Made by a program: the position numbers and the translations under genes
In this document: positions 18,782 to 27,031 of the stretch, piece by piece
Numbering within the stretch: the first letter of the stretch is position 1
Layout: each line of letters opens with the position of its first letter
Notes under the pieces: model-generated
The model's input: only the letters and a program-made list of their open reading frames with translations
Database searches by the model: none
What the model was told of the DNA's origin: nothing
Source of the DNA: Comamonadaceae bacterium
Lineage (GTDB): Bacteria; Pseudomonadota; Gammaproteobacteria; Burkholderiales; Burkholderiaceae_C
Direction of reading: 5' to 3'
NCBI GenBank assembly: GCA_947476465.1
Contig: CANJQN010000004.1
Span: forward strand, 104,159 to 168,158
DNA length: 64,000 bases

Positions 18782-19756
18782 ATGACCCCATTGCCCTCGC
18801 TTGCCAAGGCGGCGCTCGCCGCGATCGGGCTCGTTGCCTGCATGGCGGTGTCCGCCCAGGACTACCCGAACAAGCCCGTCAAATTCGTCGTGTCCTTCCC
18901 CGCCGGAAGCGGCAGCGACATCTATACCCGGCTCATCGCGGAGGATTTTCGCGCCGACCTGAACCAGAGCTTTGTCGTGGAGAACCGGCCCGGCGCATCG
19001 GCACAAATCGGCAGCGCCTACGTCGCCAAGTCGGCGCCCGACGGCTACACCCTGCTGATGACGAGCAACACCGCGCACGCGGCGAACCCTTCGTTGTTCA
19101 AGACGCTTCCCTACGACCCGGTCGCCGACTTCAGCGGCGTCGGCCGGGTGCTCTTCATGCCCTATGTTTTGCTGGTTGCCAAGAACTCGCCGATCAACTC
19201 GGTCAGGGACCTCATCGACCGGGCCCGCGCCAAGCCCAGTTCGCTGAGCTACGGCTATGGCAACAGCTCCTCGCAGGTGCTGTCGGCCGCGTTCAGCCGC
19301 CAGGCGCAGATCACGTCGGTGGCGGTCCCGTACAAGAGTGCACCCGCCACCGTGACCGACCTGATCGGCGGCCACGTCGACTACGTTTTCAGCGACGTGT
19401 CCTCGGTGCTGTCCCACCTGCAGGCAGGCACCGTTCGCGCGATCGGGTTCAGCCTGTTGCAGCGTTCCCCCCAGCTGCCGAACGTTCCGGCCATCGCGGA
19501 AACGCCAGGCATGGAGGGATTCGAGCTCACGTCATGGGTCGGTCTGCTGGCGCCGGCCGGCACACCTCGTCCCATCGTTGACAAGCTCAATGCCCAATTG
19601 CGCAAGACATTGGCCAAGCCCCAGGTGCGGGACAAGCTCATCGCGATGGGCGCGGAAGTGGTTCCGTCCTCACCCGGGGAAATGGACGAGTTCGTCAAGC
19701 AGCAGCTGGTCAGCTGGGGCTCCAAGATCCGTGCCGCAGGCATCCAGCCTGAGTGA
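18782..19756 (+). CDS. Bug-family (TctC) periplasmic tricarboxylate-type binding protein
   Basis: 324 aa. Cleavable signal peptide (to about VSAQ, residue 23), then the Bug fold: YPNKPVKFVVSFPAGSGSDIYTR at the N-terminus, RPGASAQIGSAYVAKS, and DGYTLLMTSNT. Bug proteins bind carboxylated compounds and feed TctAB-type transporters or sensors. No TctAB genes are adjacent, as is common in Burkholderiales. It lies between a CoA ligase (40 bp upstream) and a citryl-CoA-lyase-like gene (7 bp downstream), so it most likely binds the substrate of these enzymes. Shine-Dalgarno ACGGAG precedes the ATG. Confidence 0.92.
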   Translation: MTPLPSLAKAALAAIGLVACMAVSAQDYPNKPVKFVVSFPAGSGSDIYTRLIAEDFRADLNQSFVVENRPGASAQIGSAYVAKSAPDGYTLLMTSNTAHAANPSLFKTLPYDPVADFSGVGRVLFMPYVLLVAKNSPINSVRDLIDRARAKPSSLSYGYGNSSSQVLSAAFSRQAQITSVAVPYKSAPATVTDLIGGHVDYVFSDVSSVLSHLQAGTVRAIGFSLLQRSPQLPNVPAIAETPGMEGFELTSWVGLLAPAGTPRPIVDKLNAQLRKTLAKPQVRDKLIAMGAEVVPSSPGEMDEFVKQQLVSWGSKIRAAGIQPE

Positions 19757-19763
19757 GATTGCC

Positions 19764-20558
19764 ATGGCAAAGCGAAAACAACTGCGCTCAAGCATCGCCT
19801 GGAGCACCGCCGACCAGATCGGCGTCTATGGCTACGACCTCTGCCAGGACTTGATCGGCAAGGTGACACTGGGGAACATGGCATTTCTGGAAATCACCGG
19901 GCGGCTGCCCCAGCCGAACGAGTCCAAGATGTTCGAGGCGATCGCGGTGACGCTGGTCGAGCACGGCATCAATCCGTCAAGTCTGGCGGCGCGGCTGACA
20001 TACGACGGTGCGCCCGAAGCGCTGCAAGCCGCCGTAGCCGCTGGCCTGCTGGGCCTGGGCAACGTGTTTGTCGGCTCGACGGAAACCGCCGCGAAGATGC
20101 TGTGGTCGGCCTTGCAGGACCAACCTGAGACAGCCCCACTTGAGCCGATCGCGCAGCGGATCGTTCAACACTACATGGAGTCCAAGACGATCATTCCGGG
20201 CATCGGACACCCCAAGCACAAGCCGCTCGATCCGCGCGCGGTCAGGCTCATGGCGCTGGCGCGCGAATACGGCTATGCGGGGCGTTACGTGCAGTTGATG
20301 GAGATGATCACGTTGGTCGGCGAAAAGGCCTACAACAGGCCTTTGCCCATGAATGCGACAGGCGCCATCGGTTGCATCTGCTGTGAGCTTGGCTTTCCGA
20401 TGAGCGTGGTGCGTGGCGTCGGCGTGATGGCGCGTGCCGTCGGCCTGGTCGGTCACATTCTTGAAGAATCCAGGTCGCCTTTGGGTTTCGAGATCTATCA
20501 GCGAACCGAGGATGAGGCCGCCACCGACATCGTCGGAAAGCTGCGCAGCGATCGTTGA
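19764..20558 (+). CDS. Citrate-synthase-fold enzyme, citryl-CoA lyase-like
   Basis: 264 aa, much shorter than citrate synthase (about 430) and like short citryl-CoA lyase homologues. Two catalytic-region His can be placed: His67 in VEHGIN and His149 in GIGHPKHKPLDPRA. The third position, normally Asp in an NVD motif, appears as NAT (Thr199). The chemistry may therefore differ from citrate synthase. A plausible role is cleavage of a CoA thioester made by the upstream ligase into acetyl-CoA and an oxoacid. Start ATG 19764, 7 bp after the Bug stop; the frame opens further upstream only in overlap with Bug. Confidence 0.8.
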   Translation: MAKRKQLRSSIAWSTADQIGVYGYDLCQDLIGKVTLGNMAFLEITGRLPQPNESKMFEAIAVTLVEHGINPSSLAARLTYDGAPEALQAAVAAGLLGLGNVFVGSTETAAKMLWSALQDQPETAPLEPIAQRIVQHYMESKTIIPGIGHPKHKPLDPRAVRLMALAREYGYAGRYVQLMEMITLVGEKAYNRPLPMNATGAIGCICCELGFPMSVVRGVGVMARAVGLVGHILEESRSPLGFEIYQRTEDEAATDIVGKLRSDR

Positions 20559-20653
20559 TCGCTACGCAGCACATGCAGCCCGCCGGGGAACCCTTGGAGG
20601 CTCCATGGGTCATTGCAGATCCCGCAACAATGACGCCCGGATGACCTGCCCGA

Positions 20654-21076
20654 TTACTTGACCAGAAGGACCGGGACCTCGGACTCGGTCACCACCTTCT
20701 GGGCCACGCTGCCCATCACGGCGCGCCCCAGCAGACCGTGGCCGTGGGTGCCCATGACCACGATGTGGGCCTTGAACTTCTTGACCGCCCGCAAGACCTG
20801 CTCGGCCGGCTGGCCGACCACCCACTCGGTGCGGTACTTGATCGGATGCTTGTCCAGAAAGCGGCTGATCGGCTTGAGTACCTTTTCGGCTTCCTCGGTC
20901 TGGTATTCGCTCGCCACCTGCGCGCCGACGGCGGAGCGAACCCGGGGGGGCAGCGCCGGTTGCACATTGAGTACGAGCACCTCATCGCCTTCACCGGCCA
21001 GGTTCTCGTGGGTCACCAGGAAGGCCAGGGCCTTCTTGGTGCACTTGCTGCCGTCGACGGCCAGAACGATCTTCAT
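20654..21076 (-). CDS. Universal stress protein (UspA family)
   Basis: 140 aa. Starts MKIVLAVDGSKCTKKAL and contains the ATP-binding pattern GTHGHGLLGRAVMGS near the C-terminus, ending VPVLLVK. GAGGAG lies about 8 nt before ATG 21076. It is divergent from ccoI, and the shared 133-bp gap holds an FNR-type box, which fits microaerobic induction seen for Usp genes in other proteobacteria. Confidence 0.93.
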   Translation of the reverse strand: MKIVLAVDGSKCTKKALAFLVTHENLAGEGDEVLVLNVQPALPPRVRSAVGAQVASEYQTEEAEKVLKPISRFLDKHPIKYRTEWVVGQPAEQVLRAVKKFKAHIVVMGTHGHGLLGRAVMGSVAQKVVTESEVPVLLVK

Positions 21077-21162
21077 GAAACTTCTCCTCGGAATGTGATT
21101 TCGGCTCAACGCAAAACCATCAGCGCCAATGGTACTGTGCGTCGAAACATGCCTGTCCTGCG

Positions 21163-21176
21163 TTGATCCATGTCAA
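21163..21176. promoter_or_regulatory. FNR/Anr-type box between usp and ccoI
   Basis: TTGAT-CCAT-GTCAA matches the consensus TTGAT-N4-ATCAA at 9 of 10 positions. It lies in the divergent usp/ccoI gap, about 34 bp from the ccoI start and 87 bp from the usp start. A GATATT sequence 19 bp downstream (21196-21201) could be the ccoI -10. Confidence 0.65.
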
Positions 21177-21209
21177 CTCAGCCGGAGCGGCAGTGGATAT
21201 TCTGCGCTC

Positions 21210-23621
21210 ATGCCAATGTCGCCTACTGTCGTCTTGCCCTTTGCGGGTGTGACTCCCGCCCGCGGGCCCGCGGATGCGGCGGCTGACTGGGCGACCCTGG
21301 ACGACCGGGCCGAATGGCCGGCGTTCAGCCGGCCGCTGGCCGCCGAGCCCGGCCGCTGGGAGTCGTACCTCGCGATCGAGGGCATGCACTGCGCCGCCTG
21401 CACCCTGAACGTCGAGCAGGCGCTGTCGCAGGTGCCCGGCGTGTGCTCGGTGGAGGTCAACGGCGCCAGCCAGACCGCCCGCGTCACCTGGGCCGAGGAG
21501 CGCTGCCGCCCCTCGATGTGGCTGCCGGCGCTGCGCCAGGCCGGCTACGGCGCCATACCGGCCGGCGACCAGCTCGATGCGGCGCCCCGCTTGCGCGCGC
21601 AACGCCTGATGCTGTGGCGCTGGCTGGTCGCGGGCTTTTGCATGATGCAGGCCATGATGTACGCGGTGCCGATGTACGTGGCCGGCCCGGGTGACATCAC
21701 ACCCGACATCGTGGCCTTGCTGCGTTGGGCCGCCTGGATGATGACCTTGCCGGTCATGCTTTTTTCCAGCTGGCCCTTCTTTTCCAGCGCGCTGCGCGAC
21801 CTGCGCCATCGCCGCGTCGGCATGGACGTGCCGGTGGCGCTGGGCCTGCTGATCGCCTTCGGGGCCAGCACCGCCGCCACCTTCGACCCCGCCGGGCCTT
21901 GGGGGGCGGAGGTCTGGTACGACTCGGTCACGATGTTCGTGTTCTTCCTGCTGTCGGGCCGCCTGCTGGAGCAGCGGCTTCGCAACCGCACCGCCGGCTC
22001 GCTCGAAGCCCTGATGCGCGGCCTGCCGCCCAGCGTGGAGCGCGAGGGCGCCGACGGCCGCTTCACGCGGGTGTCGGCGCGCACCCTGGTCGCCGGCGAC
22101 CGCATCCGGGTGCTGCCCGGCGAGATGCTTCCCGCCGACGGCCGGGTAGAGGCCGGCGAAAGCCGTGTCGACGAGGCCTTGCTCACCGGCGAATCCGCGC
22201 CGCTGGCGCGGCGTGCCGGTGATGCCGTCATCGCCGGCAGCCACAACCTCAGCGGGGCCTTGAAGGTGCGCGTCGAACGCCTGGGCCAGGACACCCGCTT
22301 CGCCGGCATCGTGGCCCTGATGGAGCGGGTGTCGGTCGACAAGCCGCGTCTTGCGCAGCTGGCCGACCGCATTGCCGTGCCCTTCCTGTGGGGGGTGGTG
22401 GCCGCGGCCGCTGTCGCGGCGGCCTGGTGGTGGTCCGCCGGGCCGGCGCATGCCCTGTCGGTGGCGGTGGCGGTGCTGATCGTCACCTGTCCCTGCGCGC
22501 TGTCGCTGGCCACGCCGGCCGCCACGCTGTCGGCGGCCGGCGCCCTGGCGCGGCGCGGCATCCTGGTGCGCCAGCTGCAGGCGCTGGAGGGTGCGGCCAG
22601 CGCCGACGTCGTCGTATTCGACAAGACCGGCACGCTGACCGACGACGCCATGGCCCTGGCCGGCCTGCGTTGCCGCGAGGGCGTTTCGCAGGCCGAGGCG
22701 CTGGCGGCGGCCGCCGCACTGGCCCGGCATTCGCTGCATCCGGTGTCGCGCGCGTTGGGGCGGGCCGGCGGCAGCCAGCTGCCGGCGGTCGATCAGGTCA
22801 CGGAACATGCGGGGCGGGGCGTCGAAGGCCGACTGGTCTCTGGTGTGCTGGGCCAGGCGACGGTCGGATCGGGCGGGGCCAGCTGCGGCGCGGGCCGTCG
22901 GCTGCGCCTGGGATCCGCGGCGTTCTGCGGCATCGCGGCATCGCCTTCGGCCGACGCCCAGGTACATCTGGCCGACGACGCCGGCTGGCTGGCCAGTTTT
23001 GAGCTGTCGGAGTCGCTGCGCCCGGACGCGGCTGCGGCCGTGGCTACGCTGCGCCGCCGCGGGCTGCAGGTGCAGTTGCTCTCAGGCGACCGGCCCGAGG
23101 TGGTGCGCCGGCTGGCCGCGCGGGTGGGGATCGAGCATTTTCAAGCCGCCTGTTCGCCCGAGGACAAGCTGGCCCACGTACGCCAGCTGCAGGCCCAGGG
23201 CCGGCGCGTGGTGATGGTGGGCGACGGCCTGAACGACGGGCCGGTGCTGGCCGGCGCCGATGTGTCGATTGCGATGGGGCAGGGCGTGCCGCTGGCCCAG
23301 TCGCGCTCCGATTTCGTGGTGCAGGGCGCCCGCCTGGCCGATGTGGCTGATCTGCTGGGGCATGCCCAGCGCAGCCGCACCGTCGTGCGCCAGAACTTGG
23401 CCTGGGCGGCTATCTACAACGCGGCCTGCGTGCCGCTGGCCATTGCCGGGTTCATGCCGCCCTGGCTTGCCGGTCTGGGCATGGCGGCCAGCTCCTTGCT
23501 GGTGGTGCTCAATTCGGCGCGGCTCTCGCGCATTTCCGTCGCCCCAGCGCAGGCGGGGGCCCAGGAGCGAGGTGGTCCGCCACCGCTGGATCCCCGCCTT
23601 CGCGGGGACGACATTCCATAG
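21210..23621 (+). CDS. ccoI: Copper-translocating P-type ATPase for cbb3 oxidase assembly (CcoI/FixI type)
   Basis: About 803 aa. It exports Cu across the inner membrane for the CcoN binuclear centre. An N-terminal heavy-metal domain (GMHCAAC, Cys61 and Cys64) is followed by transmembrane helices, the actuator motif LTGES, the ion-binding CPC (residues 427-429) in VTCPCALSLATPAA, the phosphorylation site DKTGTLT (Asp471), an HP pair (SLHPVS) and GDGLNDGPVLAGADVSIAMGQ. ATG 21210 is used; 21216 is possible. The last ~28 codons are encoded by a REP-like palindrome pair, so the natural C-terminus (about ARLSRI) has been extended. Next to ccoS and ccoNOQP. Confidence 0.93.
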   Translation: MPMSPTVVLPFAGVTPARGPADAAADWATLDDRAEWPAFSRPLAAEPGRWESYLAIEGMHCAACTLNVEQALSQVPGVCSVEVNGASQTARVTWAEERCRPSMWLPALRQAGYGAIPAGDQLDAAPRLRAQRLMLWRWLVAGFCMMQAMMYAVPMYVAGPGDITPDIVALLRWAAWMMTLPVMLFSSWPFFSSALRDLRHRRVGMDVPVALGLLIAFGASTAATFDPAGPWGAEVWYDSVTMFVFFLLSGRLLEQRLRNRTAGSLEALMRGLPPSVEREGADGRFTRVSARTLVAGDRIRVLPGEMLPADGRVEAGESRVDEALLTGESAPLARRAGDAVIAGSHNLSGALKVRVERLGQDTRFAGIVALMERVSVDKPRLAQLADRIAVPFLWGVVAAAAVAAAWWWSAGPAHALSVAVAVLIVTCPCALSLATPAATLSAAGALARRGILVRQLQALEGAASADVVVFDKTGTLTDDAMALAGLRCREGVSQAEALAAAAALARHSLHPVSRALGRAGGSQLPAVDQVTEHAGRGVEGRLVSGVLGQATVGSGGASCGAGRRLRLGSAAFCGIAASPSADAQVHLADDAGWLASFELSESLRPDAAAAVATLRRRGLQVQLLSGDRPEVVRRLAARVGIEHFQAACSPEDKLAHVRQLQAQGRRVVMVGDGLNDGPVLAGADVSIAMGQGVPLAQSRSDFVVQGARLADVADLLGHAQRSRTVVRQNLAWAAIYNAACVPLAIAGFMPPWLAGLGMAASSLLVVLNSARLSRISVAPAQAGAQERGGPPPLDPRLRGDDIP
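23537..23612. repeat. Inverted pair of REP-like palindromes inside the ccoI 3' end
   Basis: Units at 23537-23564 and 23586-23612 face each other, as at 4355-4444. They are read through in frame by ccoI, giving the tail APAQAGAQERGG and RLRGDDIP, which is not part of the P-type ATPase fold. The stop lies 8 bp beyond. Confidence 0.8.
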
Positions 23622-23635
23622 GGGCAATCGCCACC

Positions 23636-23773
23636 ATGGACATCCTCTTCGTTCTCATTCCCTTGTCGATCGCCCTGGCGCTATTGATCCTCGGCGCTCT
23701 GGGCTGGGCCGTCTGGCGTGGCCAATTCGAGTCGCTCGACGCCGAGGGCGAGCGCATTCTCCATAGCGATTGA
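23636..23773 (+). CDS. ccoS: cbb3-type oxidase assembly protein CcoS
   Basis: 45 aa, one N-terminal transmembrane helix (LFVLIPLSIALALLILGAL), then WAVWRGQFESLDAEGERIL, the hallmark of CcoS with its FESLD/Ddxxg-like motif. CcoS is needed to insert cofactors into CcoN. It is 14 bp after ccoI; its stop codon lies inside the FNR-type box in front of ccoN. Confidence 0.92.
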   Translation: MDILFVLIPLSIALALLILGALGWAVWRGQFESLDAEGERILHSD

Positions 23774-23783
23774 CCTGAATCAA
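23770..23783. promoter_or_regulatory. FNR/Anr-type box upstream of ccoN
   Basis: TTGAC-CTGA-ATCAA matches the consensus at 9 of 10 positions. It overlaps the ccoS stop and is 59 bp before the ccoN ATG. FNR/ANR activation of ccoNOQP is well established in proteobacteria. I see no good -10 at the expected distance. Confidence 0.7.
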
Positions 23784-23842
23784 GCGGGCCACTGATGCGC
23801 ACGGGGACACTCCCCTGCGATACCCATGAAAGTGACTTTTCC

Positions 23843-25279
23843 ATGACCCAGGACACAGCCGCTCCCGCAGCGCGCTACCACGACACCGTGGTGCGCCAGT
23901 TCTCGCTCATGGCCATCGTGTGGGGGGTGGTGGGCATGCTGGTCGGCGTGTTCATTGCGGCCCAACTCGCCTGGCCAGAGCTCAATTTCGGCATACCGTG
24001 GCTCAGTTATGGGCGCCTGCGGCCGCTGCACACCAATGCGGTGATCTTCGCCTTTGGCGGTTGCGCCCTGTTCGCGACCAGTTATTACGTGGTCCAGCGA
24101 ACGGGCCACGTGCCGCTGTTCGCGCCCAAGCTGGCGGCCTTCACCTTCTGGGGCTGGCAGCTGGTCATTCTTTCAGCTGCGGTGAGCCTGCCCCTGGGCT
24201 ACACCTCCGGCAAGGAATACGCCGAACTCGAGTGGCCGATCGACATCCTGATCACGCTGGTGTGGGTGTCCTATGCCATCGTGTTCTTCGGCACGGTGGG
24301 CATCCGCAAGGTGCGCCACATCTATGTGGCCAACTGGTTCTACGGCGCTTTCATCCTGGCGGTGGCCGTGCTGCATCTGGTCAACAGCGCCGCCATTCCG
24401 TCGAGCTGGATGAAGTCGTACTCGGCCTACGCGGGTGTGCAAGACGCGATGATCCAGTGGTGGTACGGGCATAACGCGGTGGGCTTTTTCCTCACCGCCG
24501 GCTTCCTGGGGATGATGTATTACTTCATTCCCAAGCAGGCTGAGCGGCCGGTCTACAGCTACCGGCTGTCGATCGTGCACTTCTGGGCGCTGATTTTCAC
24601 GTACATGTGGGCGGGCCCGCACCACCTGCACTACACCGCGCTGCCCGACTGGACGCAAAGCGTGGGCATGCTGTTCTCGCTGATCCTGCTGGCGCCCAGC
24701 TGGGGCGGCATGATCAACGGCATCATGACCCTCTCGGGTGCCTGGCACAAGCTGCGCGACGACCCGATCCTGCGCTTTCTGATCGTGTCGCTGTCGTTCT
24801 ACGGCATGAGCACCTTCGAGGGCCCGATGATGTCCATCAAGACCGTCAACGCGCTGTCGCACTACACCGACTGGACCATTGGCCACGTGCACTCGGGCGC
24901 GCTCGGCTGGGTGGGCCTGATCTCCATGGGCTCGCTCTATTACCTGATTCCACGCCTGTTCGGCCAGAAGAAGATGTACAGCGTGCCGGCCATCGAGCTG
25001 CACTTTTGGACGGCCACCATCGGCATCGTTTTGTACATCGCTGCTATGTGGATCGCCGGCGTGATGCAGGGCCTGATGTGGCGCGCCATCAACACCGACG
25101 GCACGCTCACCTACACCTTCGTCGAGTCGGTCAAGGCCACCTATCCCTTCTACGTGATCCGCGTCCTGGGCGGTGTGTTGTACCTGGGCGGCATGCTGGT
25201 GATGGCTTGGAACGTCTGGATGACCGTGGCCTGCGGCCGCTCCGTGCACGTCAATGTGCCGGCTCCCGCCCACGCCTGA
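23843..25279 (+). CDS. ccoN: cbb3-type cytochrome c oxidase subunit I
   Basis: 478 aa, twelve-helix haem-copper oxidase core. It carries low- and high-spin haem b and CuB and reduces O2 with high affinity. Family landmarks: [43 protein letters not shown], and the closing [15 protein letters not shown] 23843 (MTQDTAAP) follows a weak GAAAGTGA; an upstream in-frame start would add residues not found in CcoN. First gene of the ccoNOQP operon. Confidence 0.97.
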   Translation: MTQDTAAPAARYHDTVVRQFSLMAIVWGVVGMLVGVFIAAQLAWPELNFGIPWLSYGRLRPLHTNAVIFAFGGCALFATSYYVVQRTGHVPLFAPKLAAFTFWGWQLVILSAAVSLPLGYTSGKEYAELEWPIDILITLVWVSYAIVFFGTVGIRKVRHIYVANWFYGAFILAVAVLHLVNSAAIPSSWMKSYSAYAGVQDAMIQWWYGHNAVGFFLTAGFLGMMYYFIPKQAERPVYSYRLSIVHFWALIFTYMWAGPHHLHYTALPDWTQSVGMLFSLILLAPSWGGMINGIMTLSGAWHKLRDDPILRFLIVSLSFYGMSTFEGPMMSIKTVNALSHYTDWTIGHVHSGALGWVGLISMGSLYYLIPRLFGQKKMYSVPAIELHFWTATIGIVLYIAAMWIAGVMQGLMWRAINTDGTLTYTFVESVKATYPFYVIRVLGGVLYLGGMLVMAWNVWMTVACGRSVHVNVPAPAHA

Positions 25280-25298
25280 TTCGAAGGACGCCTGCACC

Positions 25299-25925
25299 AT
25301 GAGCACCCCAGAAAAAACCCGCGGCTTCTCGCACGAGAAGATCGAGACCAACAACTTCCTGATGATCGTGCTGATCCTGCTGGTCGTCGCGGTCGGCGGC
25401 CTGGTCGAGATCGTGCCGCTGTTCTTCCAGAAGTCCACCACCGAGGCGGTGCAGGGCGTCAAGCCGTACACGGCGCTGCAACTGACCGGCCGCGACATCT
25501 ATGTGCGCGAAGGTTGCTACAACTGCCATTCGCAGATGATCCGGCCCTTCCGCGCCGAGACGCTGCGTTACGGGCACTACTCGGTGGCCGGTGAGTTCGT
25601 GTACGACCGTCCGTTCCAATGGGGCAGCAAGCGCACCGGGCCAGATCTGCACCGCGTGGGCGGCAAGTACAGCGACGAGTGGCACCGCATTCACCTGAAC
25701 AACCCGCGCGACGTGGTGCCCGAGTCGAACATGCCCGCCTATCCCTGGCTGGAGAAGACCGTGCTCGATCCGGCCGACATCCAGCCCAAGCTGCGTGCCC
25801 TGCGCAGGGTGGGCGTGCCCTACACCGACGACGAGGTCAACAAGGCGCCGGCCGACATCAAGGGCAAGAGCGAGATGGACGCGCTGGTGGCTTACCTGCA
25901 GGGCATGGGCCTGGCGCTGAAGTAA
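25299..25925 (+). CDS. ccoO: cbb3-type cytochrome c oxidase subunit II (mono-haem cytochrome c)
   Basis: 208 aa. One N-terminal membrane anchor ([19 protein letters not shown]), then a periplasmic cytochrome c domain with a single CYNCH (Cys73) and Met ligand candidates in SQMIRPF and SNMPAYPW. Passes electrons from CcoP to CcoN. 19 bp after ccoN. Confidence 0.97.
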   Translation: MSTPEKTRGFSHEKIETNNFLMIVLILLVVAVGGLVEIVPLFFQKSTTEAVQGVKPYTALQLTGRDIYVREGCYNCHSQMIRPFRAETLRYGHYSVAGEFVYDRPFQWGSKRTGPDLHRVGGKYSDEWHRIHLNNPRDVVPESNMPAYPWLEKTVLDPADIQPKLRALRRVGVPYTDDEVNKAPADIKGKSEMDALVAYLQGMGLALK

Positions 25926-25939
25926 GGACGATCCACACC

Positions 25940-26077
25940 ATGGACATCACCACCCTGCGTATCCTGGCGACGCTGCTGGCGTTCGCCACCTTCATTGGCA
26001 TTGCGGTCTGGGCCTATTCCAGCCGCAACCGCGAGCGTTTCGACGAAGCGGCCGCCATTCCCTTCCAACAAGATTGA
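25940..26077 (+). CDS. ccoQ: cbb3-type oxidase subunit CcoQ
   Basis: 45 aa, starts MDITTLRILATLLAFATF with one transmembrane helix followed by a charged tail SSRNRERFDEAA, as in CcoQ, which stabilises the complex. 14 bp after ccoO and 13 bp before ccoP. Confidence 0.93.
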   Translation: MDITTLRILATLLAFATFIGIAVWAYSSRNRERFDEAAAIPFQQD

Positions 26078-26090
26078 CAGGGGTCGGGAC

Positions 26091-27008
26091 ATGAGCGACT
26101 TCACGGGTAATTTCTGGTCGGTCTACGTGGCCGGCCTCACGCTGGTCAGCATCCTGGCCTGCTTGCTTTTGTTGTGGGTGACCGCCCGCAAGAAGGTGGC
26201 GGCCAGCGCCGACAACACCACCGGCCATGTCTGGGACGAAGACCTGACCGAGATGAACAACCCCCTGCCGCGCTGGTGGGTGTGGTTGTTCGTGATCACC
26301 ATCGTCTTCTCGCTGCTGTATCTGGTGGCATACCCCGGCCTGGGCACCTACCAGGGGCGTCTGGCCTGGAGCAGCACCGGCAGCTACGACAAGGAGATGG
26401 ACAAGGCCCGGCAGCAGCTCGAGCCGCTGTACGCGCAGTTTGCCGCGCGCAAGACCGAGGAGTTGGCAGGCGACCCGGCTGCAATGGGCATCGGCGAGCG
26501 GCTGTTCATGAACAACTGCGCCCAGTGCCACGGCTCGGACGCCCGCGGCAGCAAAGGTTTTCCCAACCTGACCGACGCCGACTGGCTGCATGGCGGCACG
26601 CCCGACAAGATCGCCGAAACGCTCAAGCAGGGCCGCATCGGCAACATGCCTGCCATGGCTGCGGCCGTGGGAAGCGCCGACGATGTGAAGAACGTGGCGC
26701 ACTATGTGCTGAGCCTGTCCAGTGCGCCGCACGATTCGGTGCGGGCCCAGCTAGGCAAGCCCAAGTTCACCGCGTGCGCCGCCTGCCACGGCCTGGATGG
26801 CAAGGGCAACCCGGCCCTGGGCGCGCCCAACCTCACCGACGACGTCTGGCTGCACGGCTGGGGCGAGCAGGCCATCGTGAGCATTATTACCAACGGCAAG
26901 GTCAACCAGATGCCGGCCCAGGCGGGCAAGCTCACCGACGCGCAGATCCATGTGCTTTCGGCTTATGTCTGGGGCCGGTCGAACAAGCCGCCCAGCGCAA
27001 AGCCCTGA
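26091..27008 (+). CDS. ccoP: cbb3-type cytochrome c oxidase subunit III (di-haem cytochrome c)
   Basis: 305 aa. Two membrane segments near the N-terminus, then two cytochrome c domains with CAQCH (Cys143) and CAACH (Cys229). It receives electrons from the bc1 complex or soluble cytochrome c. GGGTCGGGAC precedes ATG 26091; the frame is open further upstream in overlap with ccoQ, which is not coding. Confidence 0.97.
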   Translation: MSDFTGNFWSVYVAGLTLVSILACLLLLWVTARKKVAASADNTTGHVWDEDLTEMNNPLPRWWVWLFVITIVFSLLYLVAYPGLGTYQGRLAWSSTGSYDKEMDKARQQLEPLYAQFAARKTEELAGDPAAMGIGERLFMNNCAQCHGSDARGSKGFPNLTDADWLHGGTPDKIAETLKQGRIGNMPAMAAAVGSADDVKNVAHYVLSLSSAPHDSVRAQLGKPKFTACAACHGLDGKGNPALGAPNLTDDVWLHGWGEQAIVSIITNGKVNQMPAQAGKLTDAQIHVLSAYVWGRSNKPPSAKP

Positions 27009-27031
27009 AGTCGTCCGGCTTTGTCTGATCC

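Noticed and set aside
21120..22967. 615-codon open frame antisense to ccoI
   Set aside because: Antisense artefact, low-complexity Arg/Gly/His sequence, no ribosome site.
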